Origin: Devosia chinhatensis
GTDB taxonomy: Bacteria; Pseudomonadota; Alphaproteobacteria; Rhizobiales; Devosiaceae
Length of the DNA stretch: 64,000 nucleotides
Assembly: GCF_000969445.1 (NCBI RefSeq)
Contig: NZ_JZEY01000054.1
Location: forward strand, 1,240,001 to 1,304,000
Direction of reading: 5' to 3'
Of this stretch, positions 35,135 to 43,786 are shown piece by piece; position 1 is the stretch's first letter; each line of letters opens with the position of its first letter. The translations under genes were made by a program, and so were the position numbers. The notes beneath the pieces were generated by a model, which saw nothing but the letters and a program-made list of their open reading frames with translations, searched no databases and had not been told where the DNA came from.

Positions 35135-35384
35135 GGTGGCAGCTGCTTAGCACGCCCGCTCGGTCCAAGGACTTGCGATCACGCGGAATCGGGCAGATTG
35201 ACGCTTCGTTAACCGGGGGATAGACAAGCGCCATGTCATTGCCAAGCCTCCCGCGCCCGTCCAGCCAGCATCTCGTTCCAGGGGTGTGAAAAGGTCCCTC
35301 CGGCCGCTGCTTTAAGACCAGCCCGCCGCCCTTGGGGACTTTTCGCCATGACGCCCGCGTCTAACGCTTGCTCTGGAGCGCCTT

Positions 35385-36743
35385 ATGAATCCCCTTTCGA
35401 CCCGCCCGCTTTGGCAGCGGTTCAGCATCTTCCTCATCCCCCTTATGGCCTCGAATATTCTTCAGGCCTTGTCGGGCACCTTCAATTCGATTTTCATCGG
35501 CCAGATGATCGGGGTGGAGGCCCTGGCGGCGCTCGCCACCTTCTTCCCGATCCTGTTCTTCCTGATCAGCTTCATCATCGGCCTGTCTGCCGGTTCCACC
35601 ATCCTCATCGGCCAGGCCTGGGGCGCGCGCAATATCGATCGCGTCAAGGCGGTGGGCGGTACGACGATGACCGCTGCCTTCGCGCTGGGCATGGTTGTCG
35701 CGCTCGTCGGCGGCATCTGGATCGAGGACATCATGGGCCTGCTCGGCGCCCCGGACAATATCCGGCAGATGGCGATCGAATACGGGCGCATCATGTTCAT
35801 CGGCATGCCGGGATTTTTCATCTTCCTCGTCATCACCTCGATCCTGCGCGGTGTCGGAGACACCATCACGCCGCTCTTTTCGCTGATCTTGTCGATGATC
35901 GTCGGCGTCATTCTCACGCCTGCGCTGATCCAGGGCTGGTGGGGTCTGCCCCAGCTTGGCGTCAATTCGGCCGCCTGGGCCTTTATCGCCGGCTTCGTGG
36001 TGGTGCTGCTCTTCCTGTTTGTCTACATGCGGGCGCGCAAGATGCCCTTGGCACCCGACCGGGCGATGGTGCGCTCCCTGGTGCCCGATTTCCGTCTGCT
36101 TGGGCTGATCCTCAAGCTCGGTATTCCTGCGGGCCTGCAGATGGTCGTAGCGTCCGTCGCCGGCATCGTGGTGGTCGGGCTGGTCAATCGTTTCGGCTCC
36201 AACGCCACCGCCGCCTATGGCGCGCTCAACCAGGTGCTCAACTACGTGCAGTTTCCTGCCATGTCGATCGGCATCGCCACCTCGATCTTCGGCGCCCAGG
36301 CCATCGGCGCCCGGCGTCAGGAGCAGTTGGGGGAAATCACGCGCACAGCCTTGTTGATGAACCTGCTGATCACAGGCAGTCTCATCGTTCTGGCCTATCT
36401 GTTCAGCCAGCATCTGGTTGGGCTGTTCATCACCGATCCCGAAGTGGTGGACCTCACCGAATACCTGCTGCACATCGTGCTCTGGGCCATCCTCCCCTTC
36501 GGCTGGGGCGTGGTGTTCTCGGGCATGATGCGCGCCAGCGGCATGGTCTATGCGCCGATGCTGCTGGCCCTGGCCGGTATTTTGCTGATCGAGATCCCGC
36601 TGGCCATCTGGCTCAGCCAGACCAGTCTCGGACTTGCCGGCATCTGGATTGCCTATGCGGCCAGCTTCACCGGCATGATGGTGATGCAGGCCGCCTGGTA
36701 CCACTTTGTCTGGAAGCGCAAGAGGATCGTGGCGCTCGTCTAG
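35385..36743 (+). CDS. MATE family efflux transporter
   Basis: A 452-residue protein with about twelve membrane helices in two related halves, the MATE fold. Typical segments are PLMASNILQALSGTFNSIFIGQ near the start and GIPAGLQMVVASVAGIVVVGLVNRFG opening the second half. MATE proteins export drugs or metabolites by Na+ or H+ antiport; the substrate cannot be told from sequence. The ATG has GGAG upstream. Confidence 0.9.
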   Translation: MNPLSTRPLWQRFSIFLIPLMASNILQALSGTFNSIFIGQMIGVEALAALATFFPILFFLISFIIGLSAGSTILIGQAWGARNIDRVKAVGGTTMTAAFALGMVVALVGGIWIEDIMGLLGAPDNIRQMAIEYGRIMFIGMPGFFIFLVITSILRGVGDTITPLFSLILSMIVGVILTPALIQGWWGLPQLGVNSAAWAFIAGFVVVLLFLFVYMRARKMPLAPDRAMVRSLVPDFRLLGLILKLGIPAGLQMVVASVAGIVVVGLVNRFGSNATAAYGALNQVLNYVQFPAMSIGIATSIFGAQAIGARRQEQLGEITRTALLMNLLITGSLIVLAYLFSQHLVGLFITDPEVVDLTEYLLHIVLWAILPFGWGVVFSGMMRASGMVYAPMLLALAGILLIEIPLAIWLSQTSLGLAGIWIAYAASFTGMMVMQAAWYHFVWKRKRIVALV

Positions 36744-36767
36744 GCCGGGCGTGGACGCCTGCGCATA

Positions 36768-36809
36768 GAAAAACCTCCGGAGCGCGGCCATGGCAACGCT
36801 CCGGAGGTT
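36768..36809 (-). terminator. Strong intrinsic terminator (minus strand)
   Basis: A perfect 13-bp stem, AACCTCCGGAGCG and CGCTCCGGAGGTT, is followed on the minus strand by TTTTT. It ends the small gene at 36828-37097 and also faces the convergent MATE gene. Confidence 0.85.
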
Positions 36810-36827
36810 GGTTCATTCGGTTCGGTT

Positions 36828-37097
36828 TCAGGCGCCGAACATCAGCTTGATGGCGCGCTTCCCGCCCGGAGCGAACACATCGACCTCGACCCGCACCGGA
36901 TCCTGCGACATGCGCCGCGTGCGCGCCGAAAGCGTCATCACCACGCCCAGCAGATCCCCGACGCTTCGGCGCTGTCGCGGCAGCATCCTCTCGCTCATGC
37001 CCGACAGTGCACGGTTGCGCACCTTCATATCGGCAGAGGAGAGGGGTGAACGGCCGATAAAATTGGCCAGTTCGACAAGAGCACTACGCTCACTCAT
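36828..37097 (-). CDS. Small hypothetical protein
   Basis: An 89-residue soluble protein, start MSERSALVELANFIG, chosen because GGAG lies eight bases upstream of the ATG. It is Arg- and Ser-rich in the middle (RNRALSGMSERMLPRQRRS) and ends in a beta-like VRVEVDVFAPGGKRAIKLMFGA. No domain is recognised. A strong terminator follows it and the D,D-carboxypeptidase gene lies just upstream on the same strand, so it may share that transcript. The good ribosome site and own terminator argue that it is real. Confidence 0.55.
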   Translation of the reverse strand: MSERSALVELANFIGRSPLSSADMKVRNRALSGMSERMLPRQRRSVGDLLGVVMTLSARTRRMSQDPVRVEVDVFAPGGKRAIKLMFGA

Positions 37098-37211
37098 TGG
37101 GCTACTCCATACACAAGCACCAAATCGCTGCATCCCCGGAAACGCCGCCCAATACGCAGGTGGCGTCCCTATGTCCGGCCGGCATTTTCCATGCCGTACC
37201 GGGAAGTCGTA

Positions 37212-38783
37212 TCAGCCCTGCATCGCCAGGCAGGCCAGGTCCTGGTCCTTGAGGCGGTCACACATGGCCGTCGCTGCGTTGCGGTCGCCGAAGCCCACGA
37301 ACCGGGCACGGAAGAAAGTCTGGCCGTTCTTTTCGAACCGCTCGACATAGGAGCGGAAGTCACCCAGCGAACCCACCTTGCCCGCGGCGTCGGAGAGCAT
37401 GGCGCGGGCGCTGTCCTCGGACGGGCCGGCACCGATCTGCACGATCCATGCACCTGCCGGAACGGCCTCGGCCGTCTGCGTCACAGAGCCGGAATGCATC
37501 AGGTCCACCGGCTGGTCGCCGGCATTGGCATTGACCTCGCCGGGCGGCAAGAGCGGCGCGGAGGGCGCGGTCGAGCCGAGTGCGGAAGGCGGGGCGCCCA
37601 GATTGTAGGTCTCGCTCAGCCAGGCGCCGATGACGTCCTGGTTGGGGTAGGTGGGTTGTGCCTGCGTGGGCGCAGCCAGCACATTGGCAGCCTGCACGGC
37701 CGGAGCAAGGCCGAGATCGGTCGGCACCGGCGTTGGCAGGACAGGCGCTGCCGCGGCGGCAGCGACGGCCACTTGTGGCTGCGCGCCATTGGCTGCCACG
37801 AGCTGGGCCAGGCGGAAGTCTGGCATCGGCGTGGGCATGGCGAAGGTCGGCTTGCGCGGCTGGGCGAGGGCGAACTGGGTATTGCCCTGGCGGCCCGGCA
37901 CTGGAACCATGGCGGTCTGCAGGTAGTCGCCCTGGCGGCCCTTGGTCAAATAGGTGGAAACCAGCTGGCGCACCTTCTCGTCGCGCGACGCGGCCGAGTT
38001 GAAGCCGAAAGCCACGATCACGATGTGGCGGTTATCCTTGCGGGCAGCGGTCAGCAGGTTCGAGCCGGCCGCATTGATGTAGCCGGTCTTGATGCCGTCC
38101 ACGGCGCCCATATAGCCCAGCACCCGATTGTGGTTGCCATAGGTCTTGCCACCATACTTGAACGCGGTTGTCTGGAAGTAGCCGTAATACTGGGAAAAGT
38201 GCTGGTAGATCGCGATGCCAAGGATCGCCTGGTCGCGAACTGTGGTCACCTGGCCACCATCGGGCAGGCCCGAGGCGTTGCGATAGGTGGTGTTGCGCAT
38301 ACCCATGGCACGGGCCGTGGCGGTCATGCGCTCGGCGAACTTGCTCTCGGTGCCCGAAATGTGTTCGGCAATCACCCGGGCCATGTCATTGGCTGACAGT
38401 GTCACCAGCGCCTTGATCGCGTCCTCGACCGAAATGGTCGACCCGGCGCGCAGGCCCAGCTTTGTCGGCACTGCTGCGGCGGCATGGCGCGACACCGTCA
38501 TCTTGGTGGAAAGGCTGAGATTGCCCGCCTGCAATTCCTGGAACAGAACGTAAAGCGTCATCACCTTGGCGACGGAGGCCGGGTAACGACGGGAATCCGC
38601 CTGATCCTCGTAGAGGATTTTGCCGGATTTGGCGTCGACGACGATACCGGCATATTTGCGCAGGTTTTCGATCGAATGAGCCGGCGCCGCAGCCGAAAGG
38701 CTGATGCCGACCACGACCAGGAAAGCGGCTGCTGCGCGTAGAAAAATAGCGCGCAAGGGGGTCTTTGCCAGGAAAGAAGTCAC
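37212..38783 (-). CDS. D-alanyl-D-alanine carboxypeptidase (S11) with SPOR domain
   Basis: A 523-residue exported penicillin-binding protein that trims the terminal D-Ala of peptidoglycan stem peptides. The start is taken as GTG 38783, six bases after GGAG; a TTG four codons earlier is possible. A signal peptide (about 1-37, hydrophobic core AAAAFLVVVGISLSAAA ending APAHS) precedes the peptidase domain. Active-site motifs are ASVAKVMT (SxxK), SAND (SxN) and GIKTGY (KTG). A long Ala/Pro-rich linker (about 300-435) leads to a C-terminal SPOR domain (about 443-520), which binds denuded glycan at division sites. Confidence 0.93.
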   Translation of the reverse strand: MTSFLAKTPLRAIFLRAAAAFLVVVGISLSAAAPAHSIENLRKYAGIVVDAKSGKILYEDQADSRRYPASVAKVMTLYVLFQELQAGNLSLSTKMTVSRHAAAAVPTKLGLRAGSTISVEDAIKALVTLSANDMARVIAEHISGTESKFAERMTATARAMGMRNTTYRNASGLPDGGQVTTVRDQAILGIAIYQHFSQYYGYFQTTAFKYGGKTYGNHNRVLGYMGAVDGIKTGYINAAGSNLLTAARKDNRHIVIVAFGFNSAASRDEKVRQLVSTYLTKGRQGDYLQTAMVPVPGRQGNTQFALAQPRKPTFAMPTPMPDFRLAQLVAANGAQPQVAVAAAAAAPVLPTPVPTDLGLAPAVQAANVLAAPTQAQPTYPNQDVIGAWLSETYNLGAPPSALGSTAPSAPLLPPGEVNANAGDQPVDLMHSGSVTQTAEAVPAGAWIVQIGAGPSEDSARAMLSDAAGKVGSLGDFRSYVERFEKNGQTFFRARFVGFGDRNAATAMCDRLKDQDLACLAMQG

Positions 38784-39118
38784 CCGGTACTCCAATTACT
38801 AACTCGGGCATCCTGCCCGTACGCAACGTGTTTGACGCGGCAATCCGCCAGGGCGCCCTCGAACCCGGAAGATCATCTTCTGAAAATCTATCGCGCCGCC
38901 GTTACCATTCCGTAAAATGCCATCGATTTGTGGCGCAAAGGGGCAATCATGTGACAGCTGACCTTTCTGGCGCCCGGCATGCGGTCAAAATCCCGTCAGC
39001 CGAGGGTCATTTTGCGCGCTCACACTTTCGGGATGGGATGGCCCTTAACACCGGCCCGATTTTGCCTACATAATGGGTCCAGCCTTGCTGCTTCGTTTTC
39101 TCCCAGGCGGCCCATGCC
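38784..39118. other. Divergent intergenic region (carboxypeptidase / clpS)
   Basis: A 335-bp spacer between two divergent transcripts; no gene is supported in it. It contains a likely clpS promoter (listed separately) and must carry the carboxypeptidase promoter on the other strand. Confidence 0.5.
39045..39074 (+). promoter_or_regulatory. Candidate housekeeping promoter for clpS-clpA
   Basis: TTAACA (39045-39050) and CATAAT (39069-39074) are separated by 18 bases and end 44 bp before the clpS ATG, resembling a sigma-70 type -35/-10 pair. No direct evidence of use. Confidence 0.35.
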
Positions 39119-39535
39119 ATGACCAAGACTCCCGATCTGACCGCTCCGCTCGTTCCGACGCTGACCCAGCCCTTGCCCTTTGTTCACGTGGCCGGGCCGA
39201 AGGACGACGACGGCGGCCGCAAGGGCGGCGACGATGCCAATTTCGAAACCGGGACGGTGACCAAGACGCGTCCCAAAACCAAGCGGCCGAACCTCTACCG
39301 GGTTCTGCTGCTCAACGACGACTACACGCCGATGGAATTCGTCGTTCTGGTCCTGCAGGACGTCTTCAACAAGTCACGAGAAGACGCCATGCAGATCATG
39401 CTGCACGTGCACCAGAAGGGGGTGGGTGAGTGCGGCGTATATCCTTACGAGGTCGCTGAAACCAAGGTGACCCGCGTCATGGATACGGCACGCAAGAACC
39501 AGCATCCGCTGCAATGCGTGATGGAAAAACAGTAG
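39119..39535 (+). CDS. clpS: ATP-dependent Clp protease adaptor ClpS
   Basis: A 138-residue adaptor that delivers N-degron substrates to ClpAP. The folded domain begins at about residue 55 with [20 protein letters not shown]; the N-degron pocket residues lie in [11 protein letters not shown] and in [15 protein letters not shown]. The N-terminal roughly 50 residues are acidic, Gly/Asp-rich and probably disordered, longer than in E. coli ClpS. clpA starts nine bases after the stop, so the two are cotranscribed. Confidence 0.95.
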   Translation: MTKTPDLTAPLVPTLTQPLPFVHVAGPKDDDGGRKGGDDANFETGTVTKTRPKTKRPNLYRVLLLNDDYTPMEFVVLVLQDVFNKSREDAMQIMLHVHQKGVGECGVYPYEVAETKVTRVMDTARKNQHPLQCVMEKQ

Positions 39536-39544
39536 GAACATCAT

Positions 39545-41884
39545 ATGCCCTCATTTTCGCGCGGACTCGAAAAGGCCCTGCACCAGGCGATGAACCTGGC
39601 CCGTGAGCGCAACCATGAGTTCGCCACGCTCGAGCACCTCCTGCTGGCGCTGACCGACGACCGCGAGACGATCGCCGTGCTCACCGGCTGCGACGTGGAT
39701 ATCGACGCCCTCAAGAGCGACCTCGAAGATTTCATCAATGAAGAGCTGGACAGCCTTATCGTCCAGAATGGCCAGGATGCGCGTCCCACCGCCGCGTTCC
39801 AGCGCGTCATCCAGCGCGCCGTCATTCACGTACAGTCCTCCGGACGCGAGGAAGTCACGGGCGCCAATGTGCTCGTGGCCATCTTTGCAGAGCGGGAAAG
39901 CCACGCCGCCTATTTCCTCGAACAGCAGGACATGAGCCGGCTCGACGCGGTCAACTTCATTTCCCATGGCATCACCAAGTCCGGTCCCAGCGAGGAGCGC
40001 AAGGTGCGCGGCGCCGAGGACGGGGAGGGTGGTTCCGAAGGTGGTGCGGATGGCAAGAAGAGCTCTGCGCTGGCTGACTTCTGCGTCAACCTCAACGACA
40101 AGGCCAAGGCCGGCAAGGTCGATCCGCTGATCGGCCGCGACAGCGAATTGCGCCGCACCATTCAGGTGCTGTGCCGCCGCTCCAAGAACAATCCGCTTTA
40201 TGTGGGTGACGCCGGCGTCGGCAAGACCGCCATTGCGGAAGGCCTTGCGCGCAAGATCGTCGAAGGTGACGTGCCCGAAGTGCTCAAGGATGCGGTGATC
40301 TATTCGCTCGACATGGGCTCACTTCTGGCCGGAACCCGCTATCGCGGTGACTTCGAGGAACGGCTCAAGCAGGTGATGAAGGAGCTCGAAAAGCAGCCCG
40401 ACGCCGTGCTGTTCATCGACGAGATTCACACCATGATCGGCGCGGGGGCTACGTCCGGCGGCGCGCTCGATGCCTCCAACCTTCTCAAGCCCGCCTTGGC
40501 TTCGGGAGCGATCCGCTGCATCGGTTCGACCACTTACAAGGAATATCGCCAGTTCTTCGAAAAAGACCGGGCTTTGGTCCGTCGCTTCCAGAAGATCGAC
40601 GTCAACGAGCCGTCCGTCCCCGATGCGGTGGAGATCGTGAAGGGTCTGCGGCCCTATTTCGAAGACTTCCACAAGCTCAAATATACCGATGATGCCCTCA
40701 AGGCGGCGGTCGAGCTCAGCGCGCGCTACATCACCGACCGCAAGCTGCCGGACAAGGCCATCGACGTCATCGACGAGACCGGCGCCAGCCAGATGCTTGT
40801 GCCGGAAGATCAGCGCAAGAAGCTGATCGACGTCGAGGACATCGAGGCCACCATCGCTTCGATCGCGCGCATCCCGCCCAAATCGGTGTCCAAGTCCGAC
40901 GCCGAGCTGCTGTCCGGGCTCGAAAAGAGCCTGCGTACCGTGGTGTTCGGCCAGGACGATGCGATCACGGCTCTTTCCTCGGCCATCAAGCTCGCCCGTG
41001 CCGGCCTGCGTGAGCCCGAAAAGCCGATCGGTTCGTACCTGTTCACCGGCCCGACCGGTGTCGGCAAGACCGAGGTGGCAAAACAGCTTGCGGACACGCT
41101 TGGCGTCGAGCTGCTGCGCTTCGACATGTCCGAATATATGGAGCGCCACACGATCAGCCGCCTGATCGGTGCGCCTCCGGGCTATGTCGGCTTCGACCAG
41201 GGTGGTCTGCTCACAGATGGCGTCGACCAGCATCCGCACTGCGTGGTGCTTCTGGACGAAATCGAAAAGGCCCATCCCGATCTCTACAACATCCTGTTGC
41301 AGGTGATGGACCACGGCAAGCTGACCGATCACAACGGCAAGGCGGTCGATTTCCGCAATGTCATCCTGATCATGACGTCCAATGTGGGCGCATCCGAGCT
41401 CGCCCGTGCGCCGATCGGCTTTGGCCGCAAGCGCGAAAAGGGCGACGACGAAGAGGCGATCAACCGCACCTTCAGCCCGGAATTCCGCAACCGGCTGGAT
41501 GCCATCATCTCCTTCGGTCCGCTGCCGCGCGAAGTGGTGCGCCGCGTCGTCGAGAAGTTCGTGCTGCAGCTCGAAGGCCAGCTGGCCGAGCGCGGCGTCA
41601 CGATCAACCTCACGCCGGAAGCGGCCGATTGGCTGGCCGAACACGGCTACGACGAACGCATGGGCGCGCGCCCGCTGGGCCGCGTGATCCAGGAGCACGT
41701 CAAGAAGCCGCTGGCCGACCAGGTCCTGTTCGGCGAACTGGTCAATGGCGGCAATGTCACCGTGGCCGTCGTCGGCGAGGGCAGCGAGGCCAAGCTGGAA
41801 CTGGTGGCGACGCCCCCGCGCCCCGCCAAGCCCAAGGCCCTGCCCAAGCCGAAAAAGCCCAAAGCGACAGCCGACAAGAACTGA
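39545..41884 (+). CDS. clpA: ATP-dependent Clp protease ATP-binding subunit ClpA
   Basis: A 779-residue AAA+ unfoldase that feeds proteins into the ClpP peptidase. The Clp N-domain (about 1-150) is followed by two ATPase modules: Walker A1 GDAGVGKTA (about 222) with Walker B FIDEIHTMIGAG, and Walker A2 GPTGVGKTE (about 503) with LLDEIEKAHPDL. GAPPGYVGFDQGG is the second-module pore loop. A Lys/Pro-rich tail (PKPKKPKATADKN) ends the protein. It forms an operon with clpS and ends at a strong hairpin terminator. Confidence 0.97.
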   Translation: MPSFSRGLEKALHQAMNLARERNHEFATLEHLLLALTDDRETIAVLTGCDVDIDALKSDLEDFINEELDSLIVQNGQDARPTAAFQRVIQRAVIHVQSSGREEVTGANVLVAIFAERESHAAYFLEQQDMSRLDAVNFISHGITKSGPSEERKVRGAEDGEGGSEGGADGKKSSALADFCVNLNDKAKAGKVDPLIGRDSELRRTIQVLCRRSKNNPLYVGDAGVGKTAIAEGLARKIVEGDVPEVLKDAVIYSLDMGSLLAGTRYRGDFEERLKQVMKELEKQPDAVLFIDEIHTMIGAGATSGGALDASNLLKPALASGAIRCIGSTTYKEYRQFFEKDRALVRRFQKIDVNEPSVPDAVEIVKGLRPYFEDFHKLKYTDDALKAAVELSARYITDRKLPDKAIDVIDETGASQMLVPEDQRKKLIDVEDIEATIASIARIPPKSVSKSDAELLSGLEKSLRTVVFGQDDAITALSSAIKLARAGLREPEKPIGSYLFTGPTGVGKTEVAKQLADTLGVELLRFDMSEYMERHTISRLIGAPPGYVGFDQGGLLTDGVDQHPHCVVLLDEIEKAHPDLYNILLQVMDHGKLTDHNGKAVDFRNVILIMTSNVGASELARAPIGFGRKREKGDDEEAINRTFSPEFRNRLDAIISFGPLPREVVRRVVEKFVLQLEGQLAERGVTINLTPEAADWLAEHGYDERMGARPLGRVIQEHVKKPLADQVLFGELVNGGNVTVAVVGEGSEAKLELVATPPRPAKPKALPKPKKPKATADKN

Positions 41885-41907
41885 GCTTTGTCGATGGAAA
41901 ACCAAGA

Positions 41908-41935
41908 AGGCCGGGAGCAATCCCGGCCTTTTTGT
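41908..41935 (+). terminator. Intrinsic terminator after clpA
   Basis: The 9-bp stem AGGCCGGGA and TCCCGGCCT closes a GCAA tetraloop and runs into TTTTT. Confidence 0.92.
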
Positions 41936-42235
41936 TCTGGAGGCTCACACGATCCGCCTCGTCCCAGCCATGATGCCATGCCGCGAGAAAGGCGACCCGC
42001 TCGAGCCGCTGCACCAAAAGTACCAAGTACAATGCCCTCGTTCCGACCCAAAAGGGACGCCCGCTTGTCGACTTGGGCTTATGCCAACCACAGTGTCGGT
42101 TCTCGACCCCATTTCAGACGTTGAAGCTCACGCGCTGGCTTACCGAAAGCCGTCTTCGTACATGTAGAAGTTGACCTATTGGCCTTTGCATTTTGCAGCC
42201 GTTCCTTTTATGTTCGCATCGGTTTGGGAGGCGAC
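41936..42235. other. Intergenic region before the SDR gene
   Basis: Three hundred bases of lower GC than the flanks, with no supported gene. The end must contain the SDR gene promoter (a TTGACC lies at 42172, but no good -10 follows). Nothing else is recognised. Confidence 0.35.
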
Positions 42236-43081
42236 ATGCAGGCTATTGCGCTCGTTACTGGCGGAAGCCGCGGCGTCGGGCGGGGCATCGCCTTGGCCCT
42301 GCTCGAGGAAGGAGCCATTGTGCACGTGACGGCCCGCACGCTCACAGAGGCAGATGCGCTTACGCACCCACAAGGTTCTGGGTCGCTTGAGAGCCTTGCC
42401 GAGGAGGCATCGAGCCTACCGGGTCGGCTCATAATACATCGGTGCGATCACGCCGACGACAAGCAGACGGTCGAAGTAGTCGCCAAAATTGAAGAGGTAC
42501 ACGGTGGTATAGACCTCTTGGTCAATAATGCATGGCCGGGCTACGAACATATGGTCGAGGGCACAACCTTCACCTGGCCAAAGCCGTTTTGGGAACAGCC
42601 GATGTGGCGGTGGAACGCTATGATTGACGTTGGGCTGCGTTCGGCCTTCGTGACGTCTCGGGCAGTTGCTCCTGCTATGATCGCCAAAAGAAAAGGCCTT
42701 ATCGTCAATATCTCGTTCTGGGCGGCTGAACTTTTCGAAGGGAACGCAATTTATGGCGTCGCCAAGGCCGGGGCAAACAAGCTTGCCGCTGATTGCGCGC
42801 ATGATCTGATGCCATACGGCGTGTCGGCTGTTGCACTCTATCCGGGGCTGGTGCGCACCGAAGCGGTGCTGCGGGCGGCAGAATTCATGGATTTGTCCAA
42901 CTCGGAATCGCCACGGTTTGTTGGCCGTGTGATTGCCGGCCTCTGGCGAGATGGAAGCCTGCTGAAAAAGTCGGGCCGACCTCACGTGGTGGCGGCATTA
43001 GCGCGGGAATATGGCATCTTGGACATCGATGGGCAGAGTCCAAGGCCGCTTGCTCAAGACGACTTCCAAAATAGAGATTGA
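42236..43081 (+). CDS. Short-chain dehydrogenase/reductase (DHRS1-like)
   Basis: A 281-residue Rossmann-fold oxidoreductase. Cofactor motif TGGSRGVGRGIA (about 8-19) is followed by VTARTLTEAD, whose Arg favours NADP(H). NNAWPG corresponds to the NAG motif. The catalytic Ser lies in IVNISFWAA and the Tyr/Lys pair in YGVAKAGANKLA. The pattern resembles the DHRS1 branch of the SDR family. The start at 42236 has GGGAGG upstream; an open frame 19 codons longer has no such site. The gene uses more A/T-ending codons than its neighbours, which could mean later acquisition. The substrate is unknown. Confidence 0.87.
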   Translation: MQAIALVTGGSRGVGRGIALALLEEGAIVHVTARTLTEADALTHPQGSGSLESLAEEASSLPGRLIIHRCDHADDKQTVEVVAKIEEVHGGIDLLVNNAWPGYEHMVEGTTFTWPKPFWEQPMWRWNAMIDVGLRSAFVTSRAVAPAMIAKRKGLIVNISFWAAELFEGNAIYGVAKAGANKLAADCAHDLMPYGVSAVALYPGLVRTEAVLRAAEFMDLSNSESPRFVGRVIAGLWRDGSLLKKSGRPHVVAALAREYGILDIDGQSPRPLAQDDFQNRD

Positions 43082-43239
43082 GATAGAGGATGTCAGCTTT
43101 CGGCGCCTTTCCTCCAAAAGCCGCCATTCAGCTTACCACCCCCTATCCGAACTCAAACGCTCTCCGATCGTCGAATCTCGCCCATCTCACTCGTCGTATT
43201 CCCATAGCGCCCGTGGAGCGGGCCCAACGGAGATTTTCG

Positions 43240-43605
43240 ATGCGTTATTTCATGTCCATTCTTCCGCCGGCTGATCTGAAGCCCGAGGATGTGCCGGCGG
43301 GTCTCATGGAGGCGATGGGGCCGTGGATGGAGAAGAGCCTGGCTTCGGGTGCGCTGGTCTCGACGGGCGGCTTGCATCCGGCCAGTAGCGGCCGGCGGCT
43401 GCAGGGCGGGAGTGGAGCGGTCGTTGTGACCGATGGCCCATTTGCCGAGGCCAAGGAGGTCATTGGCGGCTATGCCGTGCTGGAAGCGCCGGACATGGAC
43501 GCGGCGGCGCGGATCGCCGGCGAATTCCTGCAGCTTCATATCGACAATTCCATGCCCGATGTGGTGCTGGAACTGCGCGAGATTGCCGGTGGCGTGAACA
43601 TCTAG
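43240..43605 (+). CDS. YCII-related (dimeric ferredoxin-like) protein
   Basis: A 121-residue protein with the YCII/DGPF pattern: MRYFMSILPP at the start, a central GGLHPASSGRRLQ and the DGPFAEAKEVIGGYAVLEAPDMDAA segment. Family members adopt a ferredoxin-like dimer and often accompany ECF sigma factors, but none is adjacent here. Function is not established. GGAG lies eight bases before the ATG. The gene follows the SDR gene by about 160 bp and may be cotranscribed. Confidence 0.85.
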   Translation: MRYFMSILPPADLKPEDVPAGLMEAMGPWMEKSLASGALVSTGGLHPASSGRRLQGGSGAVVVTDGPFAEAKEVIGGYAVLEAPDMDAAARIAGEFLQLHIDNSMPDVVLELREIAGGVNI

Positions 43606-43786
43606 GGGCGACCGGCAGCGCGGCAGGCGCCATTCCGGCGCTTGCCACAGGCGGCCCGAACGTGCAGTAAGGGCGCGTTCGTCGGACTCGGGGATGGTAT
43701 TTCCCCGGGTGGCTTCTCCGGGCGCCTATCCCCCGGTCACAAGATTGCGCAGATGCGGCACGGCCCCTGCGCCCAAGGTCTTGTTC

